Shown piece after piece: positions 1 to 5,950 of a DNA stretch of 20,541 nucleotides. The position numbers were made by a program, and so were the translations under genes. The notes under the pieces are model-generated. The model was not told where the DNA came from. It searched no databases and worked only from the letters and a program-made list of their open reading frames with translations. The first letter of the stretch is position 1. Each line of letters starts with the position of its first letter. Source of the DNA: a virus; the IMG/VR virus record IMGVR_UViG_3300029787_000228, positions 1-20,541 of that record; one strand, 5' to 3'.

Positions 1-504
1 TTTCAAGTTATAAACAAAAATGCAACTACTGGTGCTCTTACTACAGTATCTAGTATGGCTTCAACTGGCATTTTGACAAATAAATTTGTCAAACATGTTG
101 GTTTTGCTACTGGCGTGACAGTAAATACTACTGCTGGAGACAGTCCTTCAATAGGCGAATTTACACAACCTGCGAATACCATTATTACAGACATAAAAAT
201 ATTTTGTGATACCTCTCCCGTTATTGGAACTGGTGATATTGGTTATGAGGTAGGAACATCAAGCTCTGGTGCTCAAATAGTCGCCGCAGTTACTGATGAA
301 ATTTTAGATGGTGGTACAACTGTAGTAGAACATAATGTAACAACTACAACACTAGTGACACAAACTCAAAGCGGAACTACTGCTCCAGCTTCTGTTCAAT
401 ACACTTCTGCTGAAAGAACTATTTTTTGTAACATCACAAATACTGTAGATGCGACAACTGCTGGATCTTTTACATTCATTATTGAGTATGTACAGATCGC
501 TTAA
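1..504 (+). CDS. Virion-type beta protein, 5' truncated by window
   Basis: The reading frame is open to the first base of the window, so the gene starts upstream. The Met codon at 55 has no Shine-Dalgarno sequence and is preceded by 18 in-frame sense codons, so it is probably internal. The visible 167 residues are rich in Thr, Ser, Val and Gly with few charges, ending in a beta-type stretch (FTFIIEYVQIA). This is typical of a phage head decoration or other surface virion protein. The downstream gene has its own strong ribosome site. I do not recognise a named family. The place ahead of the neck genes fits a capsid-associated role, but that is inference; no catalytic motif is visible. Confidence 0.8.
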   Translation, partial: FQVINKNATTGALTTVSSMASTGILTNKFVKHVGFATGVTVNTTAGDSPSIGEFTQPANTIITDIKIFCDTSPVIGTGDIGYEVGTSSSGAQIVAAVTDEILDGGTTVVEHNVTTTTLVTQTQSGTTAPASVQYTSAERTIFCNITNTVDATTAGSFTFIIEYVQIA

Positions 505-512
505 TTTAAAAT

Positions 513-518
513 AGGAGG
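513..518 (+). promoter_or_regulatory. Strong Shine-Dalgarno AGGAGG for the gene at 524
   Basis: A perfect AGGAGG lies five bases before the ATG at 524. It is among the best ribosome sites in the window and sits in one of the few real intergenic gaps. It suggests a highly translated virion component and fixes the start. Confidence 0.8.
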
Positions 519-523
519 ATAAT

Positions 524-928
524 ATGGCAGATGCCGTTGCTACACAAACCATAATTGATGGTAGTAAAACAGCAGTCTTAAAGTTCACCAACATATCAGA
601 TGGTAGTGGTGAAAGTGATGTTGTTAAAGTAGATGTTAGTGCATTAGCTAATAACTCTCTTGGACAAGCATGTACTGGAGCCACCATTGAGAAAATATGG
701 TGGCAGTGTATAGGTATGAAAGTACAAGTTTTATTTGACGCAACCAGTAATCTTTTTTGTATTGAATTAGGTGAAAACCAAAGTGGTCATCACGACTACA
801 CTAGTTTTGGTGGTTTACCTAATAATGCAGGATCTGGTAAAACTGGTGATATTGTATTTACAACAGTTGGACACACTAGTGCAGATAGCTATACTATTAT
901 TATGCAAGTTAAAAAAGAGTTTAGTTAA
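524..928 (+). CDS. Conserved marine-phage virion-type protein of unknown function
   Basis: A 134-residue protein beginning MADAVATQTIIDG. The N-terminal half alternates short beta-like segments (AVLKFTNISDG, DVVKVDVSAL) with a central IEKIWWQCIGMKVQVLF strand pair. The C-terminal half ends DSYTIIMQVKKEFS. I recognise this type from marine tailed-phage genomes, where it lies in the structural region without an assigned function. It has no signal peptide, membrane span or enzyme motif. The strong AGGAGG before its start and its position after another beta-rich protein suggest an abundant virion protein, perhaps capsid decoration. Its stop overlaps the next start by one base (TAATG), so the downstream basic protein is probably translated by coupling. 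Confidence 0.85.
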   Translation: MADAVATQTIIDGSKTAVLKFTNISDGSGESDVVKVDVSALANNSLGQACTGATIEKIWWQCIGMKVQVLFDATSNLFCIELGENQSGHHDYTSFGGLPNNAGSGKTGDIVFTTVGHTSADSYTIIMQVKKEFS

Positions 929-1212
929 TGGCTACTACAAAGGATGTTAAAAGAACCCCCTCTGGTAAAATTACTTACCGAGGGGAGACTTTTCCTGGAT
1001 TTAATAAACCTAAAAAAACTCCAGGAGGTCCTAAAAAGTCAGCAGTGTTGGCTAAAAAAGGAAGTAATATAAAATTAGTTAGGTTTGGTGATCCTAATAT
1101 GTCTATAAAAAAAGATCAACCAGCACGGAGAAAATCTTTTCGTGCTCGTCATAAATGCGATACTGCAAAAGATAAATTTAGTGCCAGATATTGGTCATGC
1201 AAGGCGTGGTAA
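928..1212 (+). CDS. Small basic conserved phage protein (Arg/Lys-rich C-terminus)
   Basis: 94 residues, strongly basic throughout. A Lys/Pro/Gly-rich N-terminus is followed by a more conserved-looking C-terminal block: KLVRFGDPNM, then ARRKSFRARH, then ARYWSCKAW at the end. This block recurs in small proteins of T4-like cyanophages and other marine phages; it resembles what I recall as DUF6321, but that name is from memory. Its two Cys residues lie inside the conserved tail. The start overlaps the previous stop (TAATG). Function is unknown. The charge would suit DNA or RNA contact or a packaging role. First of five small basic proteins encoded between here and 2862. Confidence 0.85.
   Translation: MATTKDVKRTPSGKITYRGETFPGFNKPKKTPGGPKKSAVLAKKGSNIKLVRFGDPNMSIKKDQPARRKSFRARHKCDTAKDKFSARYWSCKAW
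1201..1204 (+). promoter_or_regulatory. Shine-Dalgarno AAGG choosing the ATG at 1212
   Basis: AAGG lies seven bases before the ATG at 1212, which itself overlaps the previous stop as TAATG. Longer starts in the same frame (TTG 1191, ATG 1197) lack such a site, so 1212 is preferred. Confidence 0.5.
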
Positions 1213-1379
1213 TGAAAGCAGATGAAGTTTTAAAATTGTTAGAAAAGCACGAGTCCGAGTGTGCTGATAGATATAAACGTATTGAACAACAACTTGATAG
1301 GTTTGATACTAAACTATGGGGACTAGGAGTATTAATAATAGCCTCTGCATTTATACCAGAGGTGTTTAAATGGCTATGA
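1212..1379 (+). CDS. Small single-span membrane protein, holin-like
   Basis: Starting at 1212 the product is 55 residues. Residues 1-32 form a charged amphipathic helix (KADEVLKLLEKHESECADRYKRI); residues 34-52 form one hydrophobic segment (LWGLGVLIIASAFIPEVF), and the protein ends KWL. A charged coiled-coil-like head with one C-terminal span is the plan of XhlA/hemolysin-type lysis accessory proteins and of small holins. The family assignment is inferred from architecture only. The gene is tightly coupled on both sides and lies about 18.7 kb from the lysozyme, so it could instead be a membrane-anchored virion or assembly factor. Confidence 0.7.
   Translation: MKADEVLKLLEKHESECADRYKRIEQQLDRFDTKLWGLGVLIIASAFIPEVFKWL
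1358..1362 (+). promoter_or_regulatory. Shine-Dalgarno AGAGG for the ATG at 1370
   Basis: AGAGG ends seven bases before ATG 1370. It is thirteen bases before the alternative in-frame ATG at 1376, which overlaps the upstream stop as ATGA. The spacing favours 1370, the overlap pattern favours 1376. The difference is two residues. Confidence 0.45.
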
Positions 1380-1645
1380 CCAGAGGACAAATGTCAAAAC
1401 AAATTAGTAAGCCTCCTGCCAAAAAGAAAACAAAACGTAAAATACCCCCAAAATATTTAAAAGGATTATCTCCTGCCGAGAAGGCAAAACGTCGTAAAGA
1501 GATACAACGTAATGCACCTAAAGCAGATAATGACCCATCAGCATATAAGTTTAGTACTGACTTTAAAAAAGGTAAACGTATCAAAACTAAAGAATCAGTA
1601 TATACAAAAAAGTTTAGAAAAATGTATGGAGGAAAGAAGAAATGA
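1370..1645 (+). CDS. Small Lys/Arg-rich basic protein, unknown function
   Basis: 91 residues (89 if started at 1376), beginning MAMTRGQMSKQISKPP. The first half is a run of Lys/Arg/Pro. Around residues 30-50 a helical charged stretch (GLSPAEKAKRRKEIQRNA) follows, and the end is again basic (FRKMYGGKKK). There are no acidic patches to balance the charge and no membrane segment. Similar RGQMxKQI... proteins are, as I recall, common in marine phage structural regions and remain unnamed. It is translationally coupled to both neighbours (ATGA at both ends). A nucleic-acid-binding or scaffold-like role is plausible; nothing in the sequence decides it. Confidence 0.8.
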   Translation: MAMTRGQMSKQISKPPAKKKTKRKIPPKYLKGLSPAEKAKRRKEIQRNAPKADNDPSAYKFSTDFKKGKRIKTKESVYTKKFRKMYGGKKK

Positions 1646-1776
1646 CCAAAAAACTTACACCTAAACAAAAGAAACTTGCCTCGCTATCCCCCCCATATAA
1701 TAAAATAACTCGTGGTGATATTATTAAAGGTGCAACTATGAAAAAGGGGAAAAAGAATGTCCGCAAACGTAAGTAA
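1642..1776 (+). CDS. 44-residue basic peptide, easily missed small gene
   Basis: An ATG overlapping the previous stop as ATGA opens a 44-residue frame: MTKKLTPKQKKLASLSPPYN, then KITRGDIIKGATMKKG and a KNVRKRK end. It is strongly basic. Without it a hole of 111 bases would be left in an otherwise gapless operon. Its sense reading, coupling overlap and amino-acid style match its neighbours. The LTPKQKKLASLxPP type of peptide is familiar to me from other marine phages, with no known function. It overlaps the next gene by 20 bases, which is longer than the usual overlap here and might indicate that the next gene uses a later start. Confidence 0.7.
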   Translation: MTKKLTPKQKKLASLSPPYNKITRGDIIKGATMKKGKKNVRKRK

Positions 1777-2029
1777 ATCACTAGCTGAAAAAGCTAAAAA
1801 AGCTAGAGCTAAAGGTAAAAAAGTTACAGCAGGACAGTTACGTCAAGTCTACAATAAAGGTCTCGCGGCTTATAAAACTGGACATCGTCCCGGAACTACA
1901 CCAAACCAATGGGCTATGGCTCGTGTAAACTCTGTTTTGACTGGGGGTAAAGCGGCGAAAGTTGATGCTCATATTTTTGGTAAAGGTAAAAAACCAAAGC
2001 CAAAAAAGAAAGCTACTAAGAAAGCGTAG
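1757..2029 (+). CDS. Small basic protein, possibly DUF5824-type
   Basis: 90 residues. Residues 1-30 are Lys/Ala-rich helix. The central block from about 28 to 62 (VYNKGLAAYKTGHRPGTTPN, then QWAMARVNSVLTGG) is the recognisable part: KGLAAYxTGHRPGTTPxQWAMARVNS recurs in phage and other viral proteins. I associate it with DUF5824, from memory and unchecked. The C-terminus is a Lys/Pro tail (KGKKPKPKKKATKKA). The gene follows GGGGAAAAAG and starts inside the end of the upstream peptide gene. The function of the family is unknown. The defined central domain between basic tails suggests a structural or nucleic-acid-contacting virion protein rather than an enzyme. Confidence 0.8.
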   Translation: MSANVSKSLAEKAKKARAKGKKVTAGQLRQVYNKGLAAYKTGHRPGTTPNQWAMARVNSVLTGGKAAKVDAHIFGKGKKPKPKKKATKKA

Positions 2030-2707
2030 ATGTCTTATTTAATTAGTAATATACCTTTCTTTAAATGTTGGGTACGCAAAGAATTTACACATAATCATGA
2101 ACAATATAGAGGTGAGTTTATACATGCTCATGCTTTTGCAGTCACTACAATGCCCGATAGAACATTAGGGTTTCAAGTTGTTTTTACTGGATGCGAAGTT
2201 GATGGAACAGATGACCCTAATATACACGGTGGTGCTATGTGGGCTAGAATGCCTTTAACAGCATTAGTTGCTGATATACCCTTAGATACTATGCCAGATA
2301 TCATGCACCCACGCTTTGCACAACCTTGGGATTGTAGTTCTCACCACCATAGTGTAGTCAAATTAGATTATGTAAGTGTTAGTCCGTGGTTATGTAAAAT
2401 AGATAATAGGTTGCATATTGGTAAATATTTATTTACTATAGATTACAGCGAGTCAGATTTAGCAGATGATCCAGCTCAACATAAACAGAGTCATGTCATA
2501 CAACTGTTAAAAGCTGATAACTGGACTGGTAACATTGTTGCGTTACCAAATAACAGAGTGAGGGTTACCTCACCTGCTTTATGGGAGACTGGTGAAGGTG
2601 CTCCCGATTTTAAACCGAGTCAGTGGACTCATAATGCAGAGGAACATGAACAGTATATGGATCCCGATGTAACTTTTAATAATCTATATAAGGAGACGAA
2701 AGAATGA
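2030..2707 (+). CDS. Conserved marine-phage protein, 225 aa, unknown function
   Basis: The start immediately follows the previous stop (TAG-ATG). N-terminal motif SYLISNIPFFKCWVRKEF, then a His-rich region (HNHEQYRGEFIHAHAF), a GGAMWARMPLTALV segment near residue 70, and QPWDCSSHHHSVVKLDYV near 100-115. A HIGKYLFTIDY strand lies around 130-140 and QLLKADNWTGNIVALPNNRV around 158-177. I recognise this protein type as recurrent in marine phage structural regions, and it is not assigned a function there. It is acidic and globular-looking among basic mini-proteins, so it could be a partner of them. The His clusters could bind metal, but their spacing does not match a motif I know. Confidence 0.85.
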   Translation: MSYLISNIPFFKCWVRKEFTHNHEQYRGEFIHAHAFAVTTMPDRTLGFQVVFTGCEVDGTDDPNIHGGAMWARMPLTALVADIPLDTMPDIMHPRFAQPWDCSSHHHSVVKLDYVSVSPWLCKIDNRLHIGKYLFTIDYSESDLADDPAQHKQSHVIQLLKADNWTGNIVALPNNRVRVTSPALWETGEGAPDFKPSQWTHNAEEHEQYMDPDVTFNNLYKETKE

Positions 2708-2862
2708 TGAAGAAAAAAAGCTATGCTGTGGGCGGTGCTCCCAAGAAAGAAGCAATGATGGGCGGTGGTGCTATGAAGAAAAAAAGTTATGCTGTTGGTG
2801 GCATGACAGATAAAAAGAAAATGATGGGTGGTGGCAAAGTTGTAAAAGGTCCATATAGTTAA
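2704..2862 (+). CDS. 52-residue Lys/Gly/Met-rich protein made of two 22-aa repeats
   Basis: ATG at 2704 overlaps the previous stop (ATGA), and its own stop overlaps the next start (TAATG), so it fills the gap exactly. The product is two copies of a 22-residue unit: MKKKSYAVGG at residues 2-11 and 24-33, and MMGGG at 18-22 and 40-44, ending KVVKGPYS. It is basic, glycine-rich and probably disordered. Marine phages often carry such MKKKxYAxGG peptides next to neck genes; no role is established that I know of. Being only 52 residues and low-complexity, it is easily dropped by gene callers. A DNA-contacting or glue-like virion peptide is a reasonable guess. Confidence 0.75.
   Translation: MMKKKSYAVGGAPKKEAMMGGGAMKKKSYAVGGMTDKKKMMGGGKVVKGPYS
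2707..2802 (+). repeat. Tandem 66-nt coding repeat
   Basis: Bases from 2707 (ATGAAGAAAAAAAG, then TATGCTGTGGGCGG with one variant base between) recur from 2773 with a few third-position changes. The offset is exactly 66 bases, giving the 22-residue protein repeat. The synonymous differences show that the duplication is not very recent and that the protein sequence is being kept. Confidence 0.8.
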
Positions 2863-3530
2863 TGACAACTTCATCCTCTACTAATTTTGAATTAGACGTA
2901 GCCGAATATATTGAGGAAGCCTTTGAGCGATGTGGCTTAGAGGTTAGAACTGGATATGATCTACAGACAGCAAAAAGGTCTATGAATATACTTCTTGCTG
3001 ATTGGGCTAATAGAGGATTGAATCAGTGGACTATTGAACAAAGGACACAAACTTTAACATCTGGAACTTCAGAATATGATTTAGGCACAGATGTAATTGA
3101 TGTGTTGAATGCAGTAATACGAAGAAGTACTACAGATTTTAGCATTAGTAGAATAGGCAGAGATCAGTTTTTAAACATACCTACTAAATCTACAACTGGA
3201 AGACCAAGCCAATATTTTTTAGATAGGCAAATTACACCTAAATTAAAATTATGGGCGACACCAGAAAACAGCACAGATATTTTTGTGTATGATGCTCTAA
3301 CTCGTATTCAAGATGCTGACACTGCAAAAAATACAGTTGAAGTGCCTTTTAGGTTTTATCCTTGTTTAACTGCAGGATTAGCTTACTATTTAGCAATGAA
3401 AAAAGCACCTGATAGAATACAACTCTTAAAAGCTATGTATGAAGAAGAGTTTGAAAGAGCCTCTGCAGAAGATAGAGATAGATCTAATTTATCATTAACC
3501 CCAAGTAGTACATATTATGGTTTTGTATGA
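2862..3530 (+). CDS. Neck/adaptor protein, P22 gp4 or tail-tubular-A-like candidate
   Basis: 222 residues. Helical N-terminus (FELDVAEYIEEAFERCGLEV), then RTGYDLQTAKRSMNILLADW and NRGLNQWTIEQ, a beta middle (YDLGTDVIDVLNAVIRR; GRPSQYFLDRQITPKLKLW), and a C-terminal helix (YPCLTAGLAYYLAMKKAPDR). The order of helix pair, beta segment with a Pro-tyr-trp style DRQ...LKLWATPE strand, then AGLAYYLA helix matches phage proteins that form the ring beneath the portal, compared with P22 gp4 or T7 gp11. Recognition is by pattern, not by alignment. It directly precedes a second adaptor-type gene. It would join the portal to the nozzle and is needed to keep DNA in the head. Confidence 0.75.
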   Translation: MTTSSSTNFELDVAEYIEEAFERCGLEVRTGYDLQTAKRSMNILLADWANRGLNQWTIEQRTQTLTSGTSEYDLGTDVIDVLNAVIRRSTTDFSISRIGRDQFLNIPTKSTTGRPSQYFLDRQITPKLKLWATPENSTDIFVYDALTRIQDADTAKNTVEVPFRFYPCLTAGLAYYLAMKKAPDRIQLLKAMYEEEFERASAEDRDRSNLSLTPSSTYYGFV

Positions 3531-3844
3531 GTAGATTCGCTATTGGAAAAAAGTCTAAGTTTATATCTGATCGGTCGGGCTTTGCCTTTCCGTATAGAGA
3601 ACGTGTTATGGAGTGGAATGGTAATGTGGTTCATAGGTCAGAATACGAAGCCAAACACCCACAATTAACACCTAGAAAACCACCTTTTGAGCCTCAAGGT
3701 TTATATCAAGCACGACCACAAGAAATAGACGACAATAAAAAGTTTATTATATATACAAATGTTGGTTTAGGATTATTAGGTGCTGAATTAACTAGTTTTA
3801 GTGCTACTGCATCTGTTGGAACAGTGGAGGTAAGCACATCATGA
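3527..3844 (+). CDS. Conserved 105-aa neck-region protein with SVG-type C-terminal tail
   Basis: The N-terminal 60 residues (SKFISDRSGFAFPYRERVME, then WNGNVVHRSEYEAKHPQLTP) form a recognisable block of marine phage proteins that sit between adaptor genes. DRSGF and EWNG..V...Y..KHPQ are the constant features; they recall a small zinc-less beta fold, function unknown. Residues 93-105 end ATASVGTVEVSTS, a motif that also ends the 99-aa gene at 11628 and recurs inside the protein at 5949. Coupled by ATGA to genes on both sides. Probably a minor virion or neck component; the tail motif may be a beta-strand used for assembly. Confidence 0.75.
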   Translation: MSRFAIGKKSKFISDRSGFAFPYRERVMEWNGNVVHRSEYEAKHPQLTPRKPPFEPQGLYQARPQEIDDNKKFIIYTNVGLGLLGAELTSFSATASVGTVEVSTS

Positions 3845-4485
3845 GTTTTACATACACAACACTTACACAATCTATAAAAGACTGGACTGAAAATGATGAG
3901 TCCACTTTTGTTGACGAAATACCCTTTTTTGTTACAAACGCAGAAGAAAGAATATTTAAAACAGTTGACCTTGATTATTTTAGAAAAAATGTAGAAGGAA
4001 CAGCAACCTCTGGTAATAAATTTTTACAGAAGCCTTCTGATTATATGGCTACTTTTTCTTTGTCTTTACAAAGTAGTGGAAGTAGCATTTTTCTTTTACA
4101 AAAAGATGTTAACTTTGTACAAGAGTTTCACCCAGATCCAACTGTAACTGGAACACCAAAATATTATGCACAATTTGATGTTAACAATTTTTTAGTTGCC
4201 CCTACTCCAAATGCAGACTTTACAGTAGAATTACATTATTATTATCGTCCAGCTTCTCTTACTACGGATAATAGTGGAACAACTTGGATTAGTACAAACG
4301 CACCAGACGCTTTATTATATGGTACTTTAGTTGAGGCATATACTTTTATGAAGGGCGAAAAAGATATATTAGATTTATATAATGGTAGGTTTTTAGAGGC
4401 TCTTTCAAGATTAAAGAATTATGCAGAAGGTAGAAATTATTCTGATTCTTTTAGAGAAGGTTTGGTTAGACAAAGACAAACATGA
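3841..4485 (+). CDS. Phage adaptor protein (SU10/P22 gp4-like)
   Basis: 214 residues. Begins SFTYTTLTQSIKDWTEND, followed by FVDEIPFFVTNAEERIFKTV (helices), FRKNVEGTATSGNKFLQKPS, then YMATFSLSL and a beta domain with TGTPKYYAQFDVNNFLVAPT and VELHYYYRPASL. The C-terminal helix contains APDALLYGTLVEAYTFMKGE. This full series is the marine podovirus adaptor type that I know from annotations as phage adaptor protein, related to phage SU10. The adaptor ring binds below the portal and carries the nozzle and fibres. It is the best-recognised neck protein in the window and anchors the interpretation of the neighbouring genes as head-closure and tail components. Confidence 0.88.
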   Translation: MSFTYTTLTQSIKDWTENDESTFVDEIPFFVTNAEERIFKTVDLDYFRKNVEGTATSGNKFLQKPSDYMATFSLSLQSSGSSIFLLQKDVNFVQEFHPDPTVTGTPKYYAQFDVNNFLVAPTPNADFTVELHYYYRPASLTTDNSGTTWISTNAPDALLYGTLVEAYTFMKGEKDILDLYNGRFLEALSRLKNYAEGRNYSDSFREGLVRQRQT

Positions 4486-5195
4486 GTAAACTTAAAAGCG
4501 TTGCTATTGTCGCTCTTGGAAATAGTTGTTCCGAGTACTTAATGGCAAAAATTAGAAGTGAATCTTTTAATGAAGTGTGGGCTATAAACTCAATAGCCTC
4601 TGCTATTTTTCATGATAAAGTTTTTATGATGGATCCCCCTTCACGATTTTTAGACGGTAAATTTGCTGGAAAACAAACTAATTCTATGAAAGAAAGATTA
4701 CTTACTAAATTAGAAGTGCCTATTTTTTCCTGCACTTTAGATGATCGATGTCCAGATGTAATTGAATATCCTTTACAAGATGTACTACAAAAAACAAAAT
4801 ATGCTTATTTAAATAATACTGTCGCTTATGCCATAGCTTATGCCGTAGCGTACGAAGCTACAGAGCTACACTTGTATGGTATTGACTTTAGTCATAAAAA
4901 CGTACATTTTGCAGAATCAGGGAGAGCATGTTGTGAGTTTTGGTTGGCTATAGCAATTTCAAAAGGAATAAAAATAAACATAGCTTCTAGTTCTTCTTTA
5001 CTAGATACAAATGTACCAGATGATGAAAAGTTATATGGCTATCATAGGTTAGATGATCCAATAGTTTCTACGACTACACAAGGTAGTATGTTGATTACAA
5101 AAAAATCTAAGCTAGAGCCTCCAGAACCGTTAGATTTAGAATCTAACATTATTGGCAGAAAAGATATCAAAGGTTTAAGCTATGAGGAGAAATAA
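4482..5195 (+). CDS. Rossmann-like protein, possible MptE/DUF115 relative
   Basis: 237 residues. Residues 6-20 (SVAIVALGNSCSEYL) look like a first beta strand with a glycine turn. FNEVWAINSIASAIFHDKVF and the MDPP that follows look like the second and third strands, and ATELHLYGIDFSHKNVHFAE in the second half resembles the strand-G-x-D-h loop of DUF115/MptE-like proteins. Related domains occur in pyrophosphokinases and in glycosylation-linked proteins. Here only the fold-level pattern is visible, and I cannot see complete catalytic residues. The last 35 residues are charged and probably flexible. An enzyme-like gene coupled by ATGA to the adaptor gene is out of keeping with its neighbours, so it may modify virion sugars or act as a structural derivative. 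Confidence 0.75.
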   Translation: MSKLKSVAIVALGNSCSEYLMAKIRSESFNEVWAINSIASAIFHDKVFMMDPPSRFLDGKFAGKQTNSMKERLLTKLEVPIFSCTLDDRCPDVIEYPLQDVLQKTKYAYLNNTVAYAIAYAVAYEATELHLYGIDFSHKNVHFAESGRACCEFWLAIAISKGIKINIASSSSLLDTNVPDDEKLYGYHRLDDPIVSTTTQGSMLITKKSKLEPPEPLDLESNIIGRKDIKGLSYEEK

Positions 5196-5483
5196 ATGTT
5201 TGAATTAGGTTCATCAATAGTTGGAAGTGTTAATGTTATGACATCTGAAAAAGGTGGATTAACAAATGAACAAGTAGCAGATTTATGTGTTGACAAGATT
5301 GTTAGTGTGTCTGATCAAGCTCCAGAACATATAAGACAACAAGCAAATCAATACAAAGAGCATCTTAAAAAATTGTTGTATCATTATTTACTCTTGGCAA
5401 GGAAAGAAGAAAGAGCTAGTATAGTTCACATATTAAGATCAAATGGTCAAAAAGAAATGGCTGAATATATAAGGAGACTCTAA
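5196..5483 (+). CDS. Small helical conserved phage protein
   Basis: 95 residues, starting directly after the previous stop with GAGGAGA upstream. N-terminal MFELGSSIVGSVNVMTSEKG, then GLTNEQVADLCVDKIVSVSD. The middle and C-terminal parts are helical (HIRQQANQYKEHLKKLLYHY, then ARKEERASIVHILRSNGQKE and EYIRRL). It has no membrane span or enzyme motif. Proteins of this shape, with GxTxExxAdxxvdKIvsVsd and AEyIRRL ends, recur in marine phage structural clusters without a function. The all-helical form suggests an oligomeric adaptor, chaperone or minor tail protein. A good ribosome site for the next gene, AAGGAGA, overlaps the last codons. Confidence 0.82.
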   Translation: MFELGSSIVGSVNVMTSEKGGLTNEQVADLCVDKIVSVSDQAPEHIRQQANQYKEHLKKLLYHYLLLARKEERASIVHILRSNGQKEMAEYIRRL

Positions 5484-5484
5484 T

Positions 5485-5937
5485 ATGGCTATAACACAAG
5501 CAATGTGTACTTCCTTCAAAACAGAGTTACTGACAGGTACACACAATTTTGCAACAAACGGAAACGCTTTTAAATTAGCACTTTATGCAGAAGGCGGTGG
5601 TGGTAAATCATCTACAACTGCCACATTAGGAGCTACGACTACAGCTTTTACTACAACTGGTGAAGTAGCAAATAGTGGTACATACGCATCTGGTGGTGGT
5701 ACTTTAACAAAGGTCGCACCAACTTCTTCTGGTACTACTGCGTTTACGGATTTTGCGGATTTAAGTTTTACTACAGCAACTATAACTGCTATGGGTGCGT
5801 TGATTTATAATGACACAAACAGTGATAAAGCTGTATGTGTTTTAGATTTCACTACGAATAAAACATCTACATCTGGAACTTTTACTATACAATTTCCTAC
5901 CGCTGACGCTTCAAACGCTATAATCCGTATAGCATAA
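5485..5937 (+). CDS. Thr/Ser/Gly-rich virion beta protein
   Basis: 150 residues beginning AITQAMCTSFKTELLTGTHN. FKLALYAE near residue 30 is followed by TLGATTTAFTTTGEVANSGT, YASGGGTLTKVAPTSSGTTA, and a C-terminal FTIQFPTADASNAIIRIA. This is a well-spread marine phage protein type. The C-terminal QFPTADAxNAIIRI and the N-terminal CTSFKTELL are its signatures as I remember them. The function is not established. The low charge and beta repeats fit a tail-fibre-base or decoration protein. It precedes two tail/receptor-type genes, supporting a tail location. No catalytic residues are visible. Confidence 0.85.
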   Translation: MAITQAMCTSFKTELLTGTHNFATNGNAFKLALYAEGGGGKSSTTATLGATTTAFTTTGEVANSGTYASGGGTLTKVAPTSSGTTAFTDFADLSFTTATITAMGALIYNDTNSDKAVCVLDFTTNKTSTSGTFTIQFPTADASNAIIRIA

Positions 5938-5950
5938 GGTAGCTCCTTAT
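5934..5950 (+). promoter_or_regulatory. Inverted repeat spanning stop, ribosome site and start codon
   Basis: ATAAGG (5934-5939) and CCTTAT (5945-5950) are perfect complements around a five-base loop TAGCT. The left arm holds the upstream stop and the AAGG ribosome site; the right arm ends in the first two bases of the ATG at 5949. A hairpin would hide the start, but the stem is only six pairs. Confidence 0.35.

Noticed and set aside
55-504. Complete gene starting at the ATG at 55
   Set aside because: The frame is open upstream to base 1 and no ribosome site precedes 55, so the gene is better treated as truncated by the window.
2707-2790. Programmed frameshift at the A7 runs of the 22-aa repeat gene
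   Set aside because: The zero frame reads AAG AAA AAA AGC, not a canonical A AAA AAG slippery heptamer, and no downstream structure or useful alternative frame was found.
2707-2802. CRISPR-like repeat
   Set aside because: Only two copies, inside a coding gene, with no spacers of constant length and no cas genes. It is a protein repeat.
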